Origin: Actinophytocola xanthii
GTDB taxonomy: Bacteria > Actinomycetota > Actinomycetes > Mycobacteriales > Pseudonocardiaceae
Assembly: GCF_001921205.1 (NCBI RefSeq)
Contig: NZ_MSIE01000007.1
Location: 124,001-188,000 of the forward strand
DNA: 64,000 bases
Reading direction: 5' to 3'
Shown here: piece by piece, positions 26,060-34,878 of the stretch
Layout of the letters: every line of letters starts with the position of its first letter
Numbering within the stretch: the stretch's first letter is position 1
Position numbers and translations under genes: made by a program
The notes under the pieces: model-generated
The model's input: the letters and a program-made list of their open reading frames with translations, nothing else
What the model was told of the DNA's origin: nothing
Database searches by the model: none

Positions 26060-26632
26060 TCAGCGCGGCAGGTCGCCGATCCCGGGTGCGGAGAGGTGGT
26101 GGACCCGGTAGGTGGTCCCGTCCTCGCCCTCGGGGGCACGCCCGAGCAACCGCAAGACCACGGCCTCCCACCGGACGGTGTCGACCGCCCAGGCGACGCT
26201 GTGCGTACCCGGCTCCGCCGCGGCCGCCCGGGCGAGGTCGTCGACCCTGTCCGCCTCCCGCTGCGGGTCGAGATCCGGCCCGAACGGCACGCTGGTCCTG
26301 ACCGCGTGGCTGGGCGCGTCCCCGATGCCGTCTCCCGGCCGGAAGCGGCCGCCGACCCAGGTGCGGACGACCGGACGGCCGAAGTCGCGGACGATGCCGC
26401 CGAACCCCTGGCCCTCCCAGTGGAACGCGGCCATCGCGGCCGGGTCGTTCCACAGGTAGAACGGCGCGTAGGCGTTCACGGGCTCCCCGTCCGCGATGTC
26501 GCGCACCAGGTAGGCCTTCAGCCCCAGCCCGGCCCGACCGTCCAGAGCGGACCCGCGCTCGGCGACCCGACGGCGGATGACGCCCATGTCGTAGTCGGCC
26601 GGCAGGCCGATCTCGTACTGGGCGGCGATCAT
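26060..26632 (-). CDS. DUF4865 family protein
   Basis: 190 residues matching DUF4865: MIAAQYEIGLPADYDMGVIRRR at the start (cited as AAQYEIGLPADYDMG), GLGLKAYLVRD, NAYAPFYLWND and IVRDFGRP.V.TWV in order. These proteins are probably dimeric alpha+beta-barrel (monooxygenase-like) enzymes, usually found beside LysR regulators; none is present here. ATG 26632 has CGGAGG 6 bases upstream. It starts 23 bases after the RHS toxin stop on the same strand, where an immunity gene would normally sit. Confidence 0.85.
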   Translation of the reverse strand: MIAAQYEIGLPADYDMGVIRRRVAERGSALDGRAGLGLKAYLVRDIADGEPVNAYAPFYLWNDPAAMAAFHWEGQGFGGIVRDFGRPVVRTWVGGRFRPGDGIGDAPSHAVRTSVPFGPDLDPQREADRVDDLARAAAAEPGTHSVAWAVDTVRWEAVVLRLLGRAPEGEDGTTYRVHHLSAPGIGDLPR

Positions 26633-26654
26633 CTCGGCCTCCGACGGGCAGCGC

Positions 26655-29600
26655 TCACGTCCTCCTCCCGCCGCCCGAGGAGGCACCACCGCCGGAGCTG
26701 GAGCCGCCGGCACCACCGGCACCGCCCTGCGGGTTGACCGGGTGCCAGGCCGGCCACGGGCCACCCTGGTTGGCGTAGCCGGGGTCGCGGGGGTCCCAGT
26801 AGCTGCGGTGGGCGCCGTTGTGCGGACCGGGGTCGGCGAACCGGGGCTCGCTGGCACCGCTCGCGTTGGACCGGCCCCGGTCCTCGATGCCGTGGTAGGT
26901 GCCGGTCTGCCGGTTGTGGTCGATGTTGGTGTCCCGCGGGTTGCGCATGCCGTTGTTGTTCCAGTGGGCGCTGGCCGACGGCTGGTGCCCGAGCACGCCG
27001 TTGCTGTGGCCCTGGATCGTACCGGTCTGCCGGCCGCTCGGCGAGCTCGCGCGGAAGCGCCGCCGCTCGTTCATCAGCCACCGGCGTTCCTCGGTGCGGT
27101 TGCGGAACCGGGGCGGTGGCGAGACCGCGGCCCGCCGCCAGTGCGGCAGCATGTTCGTGTGCGAGTGGGACGGGTTGTCGTACCCGGCGGCGTGCCGCCG
27201 GCTCGCGCTGCCGTAGCGACCGCCGCTGGCCCCCTGCTGGTAGGTCGTCCCGCCCGGTGACTGCTCCCGCCGCGGCGGGCGGCCGCGGCCGGGACCGCTG
27301 CCCGCGCCGCGTCCACTGCGGCAGCTCTGCGAGGTCAGCCCCAGCGGGTCGGCGAAGGCGTGCGGGTTGTGCACATAGGCATGCGGGTCCGGGCCGCCGG
27401 TCAGGCCGATCGGGTCGGGGCTGAGGTAACGGGCCAGCGTCGGGTCGTAGTAGCGGTGGTAGTTGTAGTGCAGGCCGGTCTCCGCGTCGAAGTACTGGCC
27501 CTGGAAGCGCAACGGCGTCGCGCCCGCACCGCCGGACTCCTCGACCATCACCCCGTACAGGCTCATCCGGGCGAACCACTCGATGCCACCCTGGTCGTTG
27601 ACCAACTCCGCCGGCGCGCCCGAGGCGTCGGCGACGATCGCCGAGAACCGCTCGCCCTGGCGTTGCAGCAGGGGGCGGTAGGACTCCGGCTCGTAGTCCC
27701 ACACGGTGATCTCGGTGCCGCCCGGCCCGAACCGGGCCTGCTCGACCAGCACGTCGTCGTCCCAGGTGAACTCGACGCGCTCCAGTACCGCGACCCCGTC
27801 CGCGGCGACGTGCTCCTTGCGCACCCGGCGGCCCAGCGGGTCGTAGGTGTAGCGCCAGGTCGTGCCGGAGGGCGTGTGGACCGCGACCAGCCGGTCCTTC
27901 GGCCCCCAGGTGAAGCGCCAGACCCGGGAGCCGCCGTGGTCGCGGGAGACCATCCGCCCGCACTCGTCGTAGGTGTAGCGGACTCGCCCCGCGAGCGTGA
28001 CGACCGAGCCGGGGCCGGACCGCGTTCCCACCCGGTCCTCCCCGGCCGGAGCCGGCCAGGCGGCCTCGGCCAGGCGGCCCGCGGCGTCGTAGGCGTACCG
28101 CTCGGTCCACCGCTGGGCGGCGACCGACGTGACCCGGCCCCGCACGTCCAGGCCGAACGTCCGGGGGCCGGTCAGCCGGTCGTCCACATGGGTCGGCAGG
28201 CCGTCCGGCCGGTAGCGGTAGGACCGCTCCTGACCGAGCAGCCCCGCCGCCGTCACCACCATCTGCCCGGCCACTAGGCCGGCGGGGGTCCACGAGTGGA
28301 GCACGGAGGCACCCGACCCGAGCGTGCGGCGGATCTCCCGGCCGGCGAGGTCGTACTCGAACCGCATGCTCCGGCCGGCGGCGTGCACCGCGGCCGGGTT
28401 GCCGGCCGCGTCGTACTCCCAGACGCTCTCCGCCCCGGAGGGGGTGCGCCGACGAACCCGCCGACCGGCCCGGTCGTACTCGGAGTGGACAGTGCGGCCG
28501 TTGACCGTCTCGGCGCGCACCCGGCCGACCGCGTCCCGCGCGTACTCCACCCGGGTGGTCCCGTCGTCCATGATCAGCAGGTGGCCGACGTCGCTGTAGG
28601 TGTACCGGGTGCGCTGGGCGCCGGTGACCTCCTCGACGACATTGCCGAGCACGTCCCGGTGCAGGGTGACGGTCTCGCCCGCCCGGTTGCGCACCTCGGT
28701 CAGCTGGCCCGCGGCGTCGTACCGGTAGTCGATCGTGGCGCCGCCGAAGTCGGTCTCCCGCACCAGGTTGCCGGCGGCGTCGTACTCGTAGCGCCAGACC
28801 AGGCCCTGCTCGTTAAACACCGCGACCATGCGCAGCTCGGTGTCGTAGGCGAACTCGATCCGGCTGCCGTCCGGGTTGACCTGGGCCGCGGGGAGGTCGA
28901 AGTGCGTCACCTCGGAACGGGTGACCGCGGCGGCGGCGTCGGTGTGCTCCCGGTTGTTGCCCTCGCCGTCGAACAGCCACCGCTCCACCGACCCGTCGGC
29001 ACGGCGGTGCCAGGCGAGCGCACCCTCGACGGTGTAGCCGAATCGCTCGACCGCACCCATCGGGTCTGTCACCGCGACCAGCCGACCGAACTGGTCGTGC
29101 TCGTAGGCGGTCACCGCGCCGCGGGGGTCGGTCACGGTGACCGGCAGCCCCGAACCGTCGGACACCACGGCCAGCGTCACGCCGGCGGGATCGGTGACCG
29201 ACGCGAGGTGGCCCCACTCGTCGTAGGTGTAGGCGGTGGTGGCACCGTCCGGGTCGACCACCGCCGTCACGTTGCCGCGCTCGTCGTACTCCCAGCGGGT
29301 CTCCACCCCCGGGGCCTCGACCAGGTGCACCGGCAGGCCGAACTCGTTGCGCGCGATGAGCACCTCGGCGCCGTCGGGACGCGCGATCGCGACCACGTTG
29401 CCCAGCTCGTCGTGGCGGTAGCGGGTCTCGCGGCCGAGCGGGTCGGTCTCCCGGAGCAGCCGGTCCCGCTCGTCCCACTCGAACTCGGTCACCGCGCCGA
29501 GGGGGTCGACCTCCCGGACCACCTGGCCGTACTGGTTCATGTGGAAGGTGGTTCGGTGGCCGAGCGAGTCGGTGGAGTGGGTGACCCGGTTCGCCTCGTC

Positions 29601-31394
29601 GTACTCCATCGTCCCGGTGAGACAGCCGCCCGCACCCTCAGTGCGCACCACGCGCCCGGCGTCGTCGTAGACGTAGCGGTACCACTCGCCGTTGCGGTCG
29701 GCCCAGCCGACGATCCGACCGGCGTCGTCGTAGGTGAACCGGAACGGGAGACCGGAGCCGTTCGTGACCTCGGTCAGCCGGCGGCCGGTGTAGCCGTAGC
29801 GGACCAGCTCCAGCTCACTGCCGTCGGCGGCCACCGTGGACAACCGGGTGACCAGGCCGTCCTCTGTGGTCAGCCGGAGCCGGTAGCCGCCGCTGTGCCG
29901 GACCTCGGTCGGCACGCCCTCGTCGTCGCGCTCGAAGACGATGTGGTCGCCGTTGCGGTCGCTGATCGACTGGATCGGGAGCACCCCGGTGCCCGAGCCG
30001 AAGAACAGCAGCCGTGCCCGTTCCCGGTCCTCCAGGACGAAACCGCCCTCCGGCTCCTCGGTCAGCCGGCGTGCCGGGCCGCGTTCGGCACTCACCCACG
30101 CCCCGTCCCGCGGCCGGGGGAAGACCTGGATGGTGCCGTCCGCGGCGGCGAAGCTCACCTGGTCGGCGTGCACCTCGAGCCGCTGGTCCACAGTGGACAT
30201 CCAGCTGGTGCCGAACCAGCGACCCGTGCGGTAGGACGAGAAGTACGCCCGTTCGAAGACCAACGGCAACGCGCCGAGGAACTCCGCGTCGACCTCGTGC
30301 ATCACCATCTGCCCGGTCGAGACGTCGATCGGGTCCTTCTCACAGCGGAGGTTGTCGATCGACCGCGGGTTCGGCCCCTGGTCCCGCAGCGAGTCCCCGG
30401 ACCTTGGCTTGGGCCCGGCGTCGGGACCCGACCTCGGGTTGCCGTTCGGCGATCCGCCGCTAGGCGCGGTGGTCCCGTCGCCGCCGGGCTTCGGTTCCGG
30501 CTTCGGGTCCGGCTTGGGTTGGGGCGTGGCGTCGGGGCCGCCCCGGGCGCCGGAGGGCGTGGTGCCGCCGCCGCCGGGTGAGTCGATGCCCTTCGGGGTG
30601 GAGTCGATGTCCTTGGGCTTGGGCGCGGGACCGGGCTTGGTGTCCTTGATCTTCTTCAGCGCCTTGGCGGCGTCGTCGAAGAGGTCACCGGCCCGCTTGA
30701 GCAGCGGCACCAGGTTCTTCATCGCCTGCACCAGGCGCTTGACGATGCTGGCGATCTGCGAGGCGACCTGGGCGACCTTGGCGATGACCTTGGGCACGAC
30801 CCAGACCAGACCGATACCGAGGGTGAACACGACCTGCAACGCCCAGCTGATCAGGCTGCCGACGAGGTCGGCGATGATGTCCCGGACCAGGCTGCGCACC
30901 GCGGCGACCACCTCACCCGCGGTCGCGATGCCGCTGGCGGCGCCGTCGGCGCCCTGCTGGGCGGCGTTGATGAGGCTGACGGTGTCGTCGGTGCGCTGCC
31001 GGTAGGCATCGGCGGCAGTGCCCTGCCAGCTCGCGGTGTCGCTGGTGACCATGCCGGCCAGGTCCTCGCCGACGGCGCCGAGCTCCTTCGCGACGTTCTT
31101 CCACGTCTCGGAGTGCGCCTTGATCTCCGCCGGGTCCCCGGCGAGGCCGTCCAGCGCCTCCTTGAGCGGGCCGACGTGCTCGATCAGCCAGCCGACGCCG
31201 TTGGCGAGGATCGCCGCGAACGGGTCCAGCGCCATGCCGAGCACCTCGAGCGCGGTGCCGACCGAGCCGAGCGCCACCGAGGCCCAGTCGCCGCTCTCGA
31301 TGGCCTTCTTGAGATCGGCGCCGGCCTCCAGGAGGGGCATGCCGGAGTAGGCCTTGGTCTCGTCCTTGGCCTCGGCCACCAACGGGTTCACCAC
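26655..31394 (-). CDS. RHS-repeat polymorphic toxin with WxG-type N-terminus and GH-E-like nuclease C-terminus
   Basis: 1579 residues. N-terminal helical WxG-like module (SWQGTAADAY, Trp about 123) fits ESX-type export; hydrophobic helices at 165-205; Pro/Gly-rich linker 250-340; DUF6531 from about 351 (CEKDPIDVSTG); many YD repeats; RHS core (LRFQGQYFDAETGLHYNYHRYYDP, shorter form RYYDP ... YLSPDPIGL) ending at DPLGL, residue 1353. The last 226 residues are the variable toxin: GHQPSASAHW (about 1469) and IEDRGRSNASGASE (about 1502-1516) resemble the GH...E pattern of GH-E HNH-fold nuclease toxins. GTG start; a GTG 3 bases downstream overlaps the upstream stop. No recognisable immunity gene follows. 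Confidence 0.9.
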   Translation of the reverse strand: MVNPLVAEAKDETKAYSGMPLLEAGADLKKAIESGDWASVALGSVGTALEVLGMALDPFAAILANGVGWLIEHVGPLKEALDGLAGDPAEIKAHSETWKNVAKELGAVGEDLAGMVTSDTASWQGTAADAYRQRTDDTVSLINAAQQGADGAASGIATAGEVVAAVRSLVRDIIADLVGSLISWALQVVFTLGIGLVWVVPKVIAKVAQVASQIASIVKRLVQAMKNLVPLLKRAGDLFDDAAKALKKIKDTKPGPAPKPKDIDSTPKGIDSPGGGGTTPSGARGGPDATPQPKPDPKPEPKPGGDGTTAPSGGSPNGNPRSGPDAGPKPRSGDSLRDQGPNPRSIDNLRCEKDPIDVSTGQMVMHEVDAEFLGALPLVFERAYFSSYRTGRWFGTSWMSTVDQRLEVHADQVSFAAADGTIQVFPRPRDGAWVSAERGPARRLTEEPEGGFVLEDRERARLLFFGSGTGVLPIQSISDRNGDHIVFERDDEGVPTEVRHSGGYRLRLTTEDGLVTRLSTVAADGSELELVRYGYTGRRLTEVTNGSGLPFRFTYDDAGRIVGWADRNGEWYRYVYDDAGRVVRTEGAGGCLTGTMEYDEANRVTHSTDSLGHRTTFHMNQYGQVVREVDPLGAVTEFEWDERDRLLRETDPLGRETRYRHDELGNVVAIARPDGAEVLIARNEFGLPVHLVEAPGVETRWEYDERGNVTAVVDPDGATTAYTYDEWGHLASVTDPAGVTLAVVSDGSGLPVTVTDPRGAVTAYEHDQFGRLVAVTDPMGAVERFGYTVEGALAWHRRADGSVERWLFDGEGNNREHTDAAAAVTRSEVTHFDLPAAQVNPDGSRIEFAYDTELRMVAVFNEQGLVWRYEYDAAGNLVRETDFGGATIDYRYDAAGQLTEVRNRAGETVTLHRDVLGNVVEEVTGAQRTRYTYSDVGHLLIMDDGTTRVEYARDAVGRVRAETVNGRTVHSEYDRAGRRVRRRTPSGAESVWEYDAAGNPAAVHAAGRSMRFEYDLAGREIRRTLGSGASVLHSWTPAGLVAGQMVVTAAGLLGQERSYRYRPDGLPTHVDDRLTGPRTFGLDVRGRVTSVAAQRWTERYAYDAAGRLAEAAWPAPAGEDRVGTRSGPGSVVTLAGRVRYTYDECGRMVSRDHGGSRVWRFTWGPKDRLVAVHTPSGTTWRYTYDPLGRRVRKEHVAADGVAVLERVEFTWDDDVLVEQARFGPGGTEITVWDYEPESYRPLLQRQGERFSAIVADASGAPAELVNDQGGIEWFARMSLYGVMVEESGGAGATPLRFQGQYFDAETGLHYNYHRYYDPTLARYLSPDPIGLTGGPDPHAYVHNPHAFADPLGLTSQSCRSGRGAGSGPGRGRPPRREQSPGGTTYQQGASGGRYGSASRRHAAGYDNPSHSHTNMLPHWRRAAVSPPPRFRNRTEERRWLMNERRRFRASSPSGRQTGTIQGHSNGVLGHQPSASAHWNNNGMRNPRDTNIDHNRQTGTYHGIEDRGRSNASGASEPRFADPGPHNGAHRSYWDPRDPGYANQGGPWPAWHPVNPQGGAGGAGGSSSGGGASSGGGRRT

Positions 31395-31870
31395 GGCGCG
31401 TTGTCCTCGTCATCCTCGGGGGGCGTGCGGTCCTGGTGCTGGGCCGCCGGTGGCGGCGGCGCCTCCTCGTCCTCCTCGTCGTCCATGCGGGGGAACCTGG
31501 TCCGCAGGGCGTCGAGCATCTCCGTCCTGGTCTGCGGGTCCTCCTCGCCGAGGTGGCCGCTCATCACCTCGCTGACCCGGTCGGCGATGCCGGACTGGGC
31601 CCGCCGCATGGTGTCCAGGATCTGCGCGGCCAGCTCCTCCGGCGGCATCGTCCGGACCTTGTTCCCCAGCTCCAGGGCGGTGACGTTGCCGTCGGCGCCG
31701 ACGGTCACCCGCACGACGCCGCCGGGACCCGACGCGGTGAGCCGCAGCTGCTCGGTCTCCGCCTGGGCGGCCTGGTAGCGCTGCGCCTTCTCGGTGAAGC
31801 CCTGGGCCCACCGGTCGATCCCGGCCATCACCTCGTCCGGGTCGCGGGACAGTCCGCTGAACGCCGTCAC
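31388..31870 (-). CDS. YbaB/EbfC-like nucleoid-associated family protein
   Basis: 160 residues. The central region (YQAAQAETEQLRLTASGPGGVVRVTVGADGNVTALEL) matches the YbaB/EbfC DNA-binding fold; the C-terminal tail is acidic and proline-rich. Divergent members of this family are regularly encoded within ESX accessory loci of actinobacteria, where their role (chaperone, regulator) is not established. GTG start 1 base after the EspC stop; its stop overlaps the RHS toxin start, indicating tight co-translation with the toxin. Confidence 0.8.
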   Translation of the reverse strand: MTAFSGLSRDPDEVMAGIDRWAQGFTEKAQRYQAAQAETEQLRLTASGPGGVVRVTVGADGNVTALELGNKVRTMPPEELAAQILDTMRRAQSGIADRVSEVMSGHLGEEDPQTRTEMLDALRTRFPRMDDEEDEEAPPPPAAQHQDRTPPEDDEDNAPW

Positions 31871-31871
31871 A

Positions 31872-32228
31872 TCAGTCTCCTGTCAGGTTCTGGCGGGTGG
31901 GCCGGGGAGCCCGGGCGGGTGCCTCCAGCGTCTTGCCGTAGACGGTCGCGTGGGCGGTGTCGGTGTCGGTGTAGGACGTGGCCGTGCTGCGGATGTTGCC
32001 CGCGGAGGTGCGCACCCCCTCGGCAGCGGCGTCGATCGCCTCCATCGCCTTCTGCTCCATCGGGTTCACGAAGGGCGGCACGAACTGGCAGATCAGCCCG
32101 TAGGCGCTGTCGGACATGCTGACCGTCCTGGCCGCGTCGGCCGCCGTGGTCAACCGGTCCGACAGGCCATCCAGGTGGCTCGCGTGCGCGGTCAGGTCCT
32201 CGGGGACGACCTCGAAGGCGGAGCTCAT
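31872..32228 (-). CDS. EspC-like ESX secretion-associated protein
   Basis: 118-residue helical protein of the T7SS EspC/WXG-like group: SSAFEVVPEDLTAHASHLDGLSDRLTTAA at the N-terminus (cited as VVPEDLTAHASHLDGL), no signal peptide, and a C-terminal helix ending in a polar tail. It would be an ESX substrate or partner for the PPE-like protein encoded 2 bases upstream. The ATG is chosen because a GGAAG element lies 7 bases ahead. Confidence 0.8.
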   Translation of the reverse strand: MSSAFEVVPEDLTAHASHLDGLSDRLTTAADAARTVSMSDSAYGLICQFVPPFVNPMEQKAMEAIDAAAEGVRTSAGNIRSTATSYTDTDTAHATVYGKTLEAPARAPRPTRQNLTGD

Positions 32229-32230
32229 GC

Positions 32231-34435
32231 CTACTTCCAATCCTGTTTGTTCTGCCAGTCACCGATCACCGGCGGATGCACCACGGCGTCCGGCGCGAAC
32301 AGCTCCGACTCGCCCTCGAGGTACTCCGCGAACCGGTACTCCCTGTCCTCCGCGCCCTGGCTGCCGGCGCCGCCCATGCCGCCCATCGGGGCGCCACCCG
32401 CGTTCCCGCCCCGTGCGCCGGCCGCACCACCGCCGCCGGCCGCTCCGCCGGGGCCGACTCCGCCGGGCATCGCGCCCACGGTGCCGCCGGCGCCGCCCGG
32501 GCCGCCGCTGCCCATCGGGCCGAACCCCCCACCGCGACCGGCACCGGCACCACCCGGCGCACCGCCCACGGAGCTACCCGAGGCGGAGCCGCCGCCCGGG
32601 ATGTTCGGCACGCCGCCCGGGCCCCCGCCGGGGCCGAAGCCGCCCTTGCCAACTCCCAGCGGGCCGCCACCGGGCGCGTTGCCACCCGGGATGTTCGGCA
32701 CGCCGCCCGGACCGAAGCCGCGGCCGTCACGCGGACCGCCACCGCCGTCGAGCGGACCGCTCCCCGGGATCCTGGCGCCGCCGGGGATGTCCGGTATGGA
32801 CTGCCGGTCCCGGGGGTTCGGCGGGCTCGGCATCCTGGTCGTCCGCTCCGTGTCCCGCCCGGCGGGAGAGGTGCCGGAGAACGCGGTCGGCCCGAAGCCG
32901 CCGCCGGGGAGGTTCCCCCCGCCGCCTGGCACGCCGCTGGGAACCGTCGCGCCGCGGGGGATGTCGGGGACGTTCGGCGTGGCGGACGGGCTGTTGGGGG
33001 TGAAGCCGGCAGAGACGGTCGAGCCCGGCACGCCGCCGCCGGAGAGGGAGGTCTGCGGGATCTCCGGCACGGCCGGCCTGCCCTGACCGCCGGCGCCGCC
33101 ACCGAAGCCGTCACCGCCAGGGCTCGCGCCACCGCCTGGGATCGGGCCACCGCCGGGGGTTCCGCCACCGCCGGGGATGTCGGGAACACTCTGGCGCGCG
33201 GCGAGGTCCGCGGAACCACCCGGGCCTCCCCCACCGGGAACGCCACCACCCGGAACGCCACCACCCGGAATGCCGCCACCCGGGACGCCACCGCCGGGAA
33301 CTCCCCCACCGGGAACTCCGCCGCCGGGGATGTCGGGCACCGGCCCGGCACCCGGGGCGCCCTGACCGCCCGGTCCCCCGGCGCCGCCGCGCAGGTCCGG
33401 AACGACGGCGGTCTGGGCGGCGAAGGTGTTGGGGCTCGCGGACAGGGCCTCGCGCCGCAGCCCCTCCGTACCGGCCGGCGCGGCGTCGTCGAGTTGTCGA
33501 CTGACGGCGTCGAGCCGTTCGCCGGCCATCATCGGCCTGACCGACCTCATCGGCGTCGCGCTGGGCAGCGCGGGTGGCGCGGTGAACTTCGGGGTGGTGA
33601 CAGCCGAGGCGATGGTCTCGTCGAACCGCGTCATCACCTGGGCGGCCTGGTCCCGCGCCGCCTTCGACCGGTTGAAGGTGTCCATCTCGGCGGAGAACTG
33701 CATCGCGAACTGGACCGGGTTGGTGATCCCGGCCAGCCGGGCGTTGGCCTCCGCCGCCGAGAACGGCACCGGCGGGTTGGTCGCCATGACCTTCTGCGTC
33801 TCGTTGAGCGTCTGCGAGTGGATCTCCTGCTGGCGCCCGGCGAGCACCGCGCCCTCGGAGGTGGTGCCCAGCCACTTCGCCACCTCGGCGAGGTGCCTGC
33901 GCGCGGAGTCGCCGGCCTCGCCCTCCCAGTTGGACAGGCTGTCCTTGATCGCCGCGCCGAACGCCTTCTGGTGCCCGGACAGGTCGTTGCCCAGCCGCAC
34001 CCACTCCTCGCTGGTCACGGCGACCGCCGACGAGTCGGCGTTGGTGCCGATGACCGCGGCCATCTGCTCGTGGGAGGCGTTCTCCCACATCGTCCTGGGT
34101 GCCTCGCCGGGGGCGCGCATCTCCATCTCGTCGGCGAGGCCGGCCCGCTCGGCCTCGATCCGCCCCTGGTAGGACGACTGGATCAGGTCGTCCTTGAACG
34201 GGCCGAACAGCTGGTCCAAGAAGCCGCCCGGCGGGCCGGTGACCTGGTCGATCACCGAGGTCACCTCGTTGCGGATCTCGTCGCCGGACTTGTGGTCACC
34301 GGTGATCGGGCCTACGTAGAACGTCGACGACGAGTCCGCCGTGACGTCGTAGTGCGGGCTGTCCGGGTCGTAGTCCGGGCTGTTCGGGTCGGACACAGCA
34401 CGGGTCCGCTCGTCGAGCGTCGTCATGGGGCTCAT
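32231..34435 (-). CDS. PPE-like ESX substrate with Gly/Pro-rich repeat domain
   Basis: About 734 residues. The N-terminal 330 residues are helical with a W-x-G-like LSNWEGEAGDSARRHLAEVAK, comparable to PPE/WXG proteins of non-mycobacterial actinobacteria. The remaining 400 residues are a low-complexity Gly/Pro-rich domain with seven consecutive PGGGx units and repeated PDIPGG/PNIPGG motifs. Start taken at the ATG overlapping the upstream stop (ATGA); an in-frame ATG at 34426 with GAGGA at better spacing is an alternative. No signal peptide; export through an ESX system encoded elsewhere is expected, with EspG as chaperone. Confidence 0.8.
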   Translation of the reverse strand: MSPMTTLDERTRAVSDPNSPDYDPDSPHYDVTADSSSTFYVGPITGDHKSGDEIRNEVTSVIDQVTGPPGGFLDQLFGPFKDDLIQSSYQGRIEAERAGLADEMEMRAPGEAPRTMWENASHEQMAAVIGTNADSSAVAVTSEEWVRLGNDLSGHQKAFGAAIKDSLSNWEGEAGDSARRHLAEVAKWLGTTSEGAVLAGRQQEIHSQTLNETQKVMATNPPVPFSAAEANARLAGITNPVQFAMQFSAEMDTFNRSKAARDQAAQVMTRFDETIASAVTTPKFTAPPALPSATPMRSVRPMMAGERLDAVSRQLDDAAPAGTEGLRREALSASPNTFAAQTAVVPDLRGGAGGPGGQGAPGAGPVPDIPGGGVPGGGVPGGGVPGGGIPGGGVPGGGVPGGGGPGGSADLAARQSVPDIPGGGGTPGGGPIPGGGASPGGDGFGGGAGGQGRPAVPEIPQTSLSGGGVPGSTVSAGFTPNSPSATPNVPDIPRGATVPSGVPGGGGNLPGGGFGPTAFSGTSPAGRDTERTTRMPSPPNPRDRQSIPDIPGGARIPGSGPLDGGGGPRDGRGFGPGGVPNIPGGNAPGGGPLGVGKGGFGPGGGPGGVPNIPGGGSASGSSVGGAPGGAGAGRGGGFGPMGSGGPGGAGGTVGAMPGGVGPGGAAGGGGAAGARGGNAGGAPMGGMGGAGSQGAEDREYRFAEYLEGESELFAPDAVVHPPVIGDWQNKQDWK
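33222..33332 (-). repeat. tandem 15-base repeat encoding PGGGx
   Basis: Seven imperfect 15-base units, related to GGAACGCCACCACCC on the plus strand, inside the PPE-like gene. Each unit keeps the frame and encodes PGGGV/I, so copy-number change would lengthen or shorten the protein without frameshift. Confidence 0.85.
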
Positions 34436-34869
34436 TCCTCGCCGGAGATGCTGGTGAACTTCTGGCGGTTCCCTTCCTCGGTCTCCTGGTAGGTGCGCTT
34501 GGCGAGCTCGATCGCCTCCACGTAGGTGGGGAACTCCGCCCGCGCCGCCTGGAGCTGGGTGAGCAGCCCCTCCTCGTCGGCGGCGGTGCGCACCATGTGG
34601 TGGGAGACCCACCGGGCAGCCGGGCTCTCGCTCATCGGCGGGCTGTGCCGGAGCTTCTCCAGCTCGGCCCACCGGGCCTCGAGGGTCTGGATCGTCGACT
34701 CCAGGGCCTCGATCATGCGGTTGCCGGTGTTGTCGTCCACGGCGAAGCCGCCGCTGACCGCCATCTCCTTCAGCTCTCGGCCGGACAACCTCGGCAGCGC
34801 CGGGGTGGCTCGCAGCGCGGGTGTCATGAGGGCCGGCTCCGCCGGCACGGCACGTTCGAACTCAGGCAA
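34432..34869 (-). CDS. ESX-associated helical protein of unknown function
   Basis: 145 residues, predominantly helical with charged heptad-like stretches (MIEALESTIQTLEARWAELEKL and EFPTYVEAIELAKRTYQETEE, given in short form), no signal peptide or membrane segment. TTG start is supported by AAGGA 6 bases upstream; the alternative ATG at 34827 lacks a site. Located between espG and the PPE-like gene with a 9-base and a 4-base junction, so it is probably a secreted partner or accessory factor of the same ESX locus. I do not recognise a named family. Confidence 0.72.
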   Translation of the reverse strand: MPEFERAVPAEPALMTPALRATPALPRLSGRELKEMAVSGGFAVDDNTGNRMIEALESTIQTLEARWAELEKLRHSPPMSESPAARWVSHHMVRTAADEEGLLTQLQAARAEFPTYVEAIELAKRTYQETEEGNRQKFTSISGEE

Positions 34870-34878
34870 CGGATGTCC

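Noticed and set aside
26060-26632. DUF4865 gene as proven immunity gene of the RHS toxin
   Set aside because: Position alone fits; the family is widespread without toxins and is enzyme-like, so I do not assign immunity.
28296-30581. Long open frame antisense to the RHS toxin
   Set aside because: Repeats are the mirror of the YD-repeat codons; no start context or recognisable domain.
33222-33332. Possible CRISPR-like array
   Set aside because: Units are contiguous 15-base codon repeats inside a coding frame with no spacers.
32276-34492. Open frames antisense to the PPE-like gene, Gly/Ala/Arg-rich
   Set aside because: Mirror of the GC-rich PGGG repeats; the minus-strand frame fits the operon junctions exactly.
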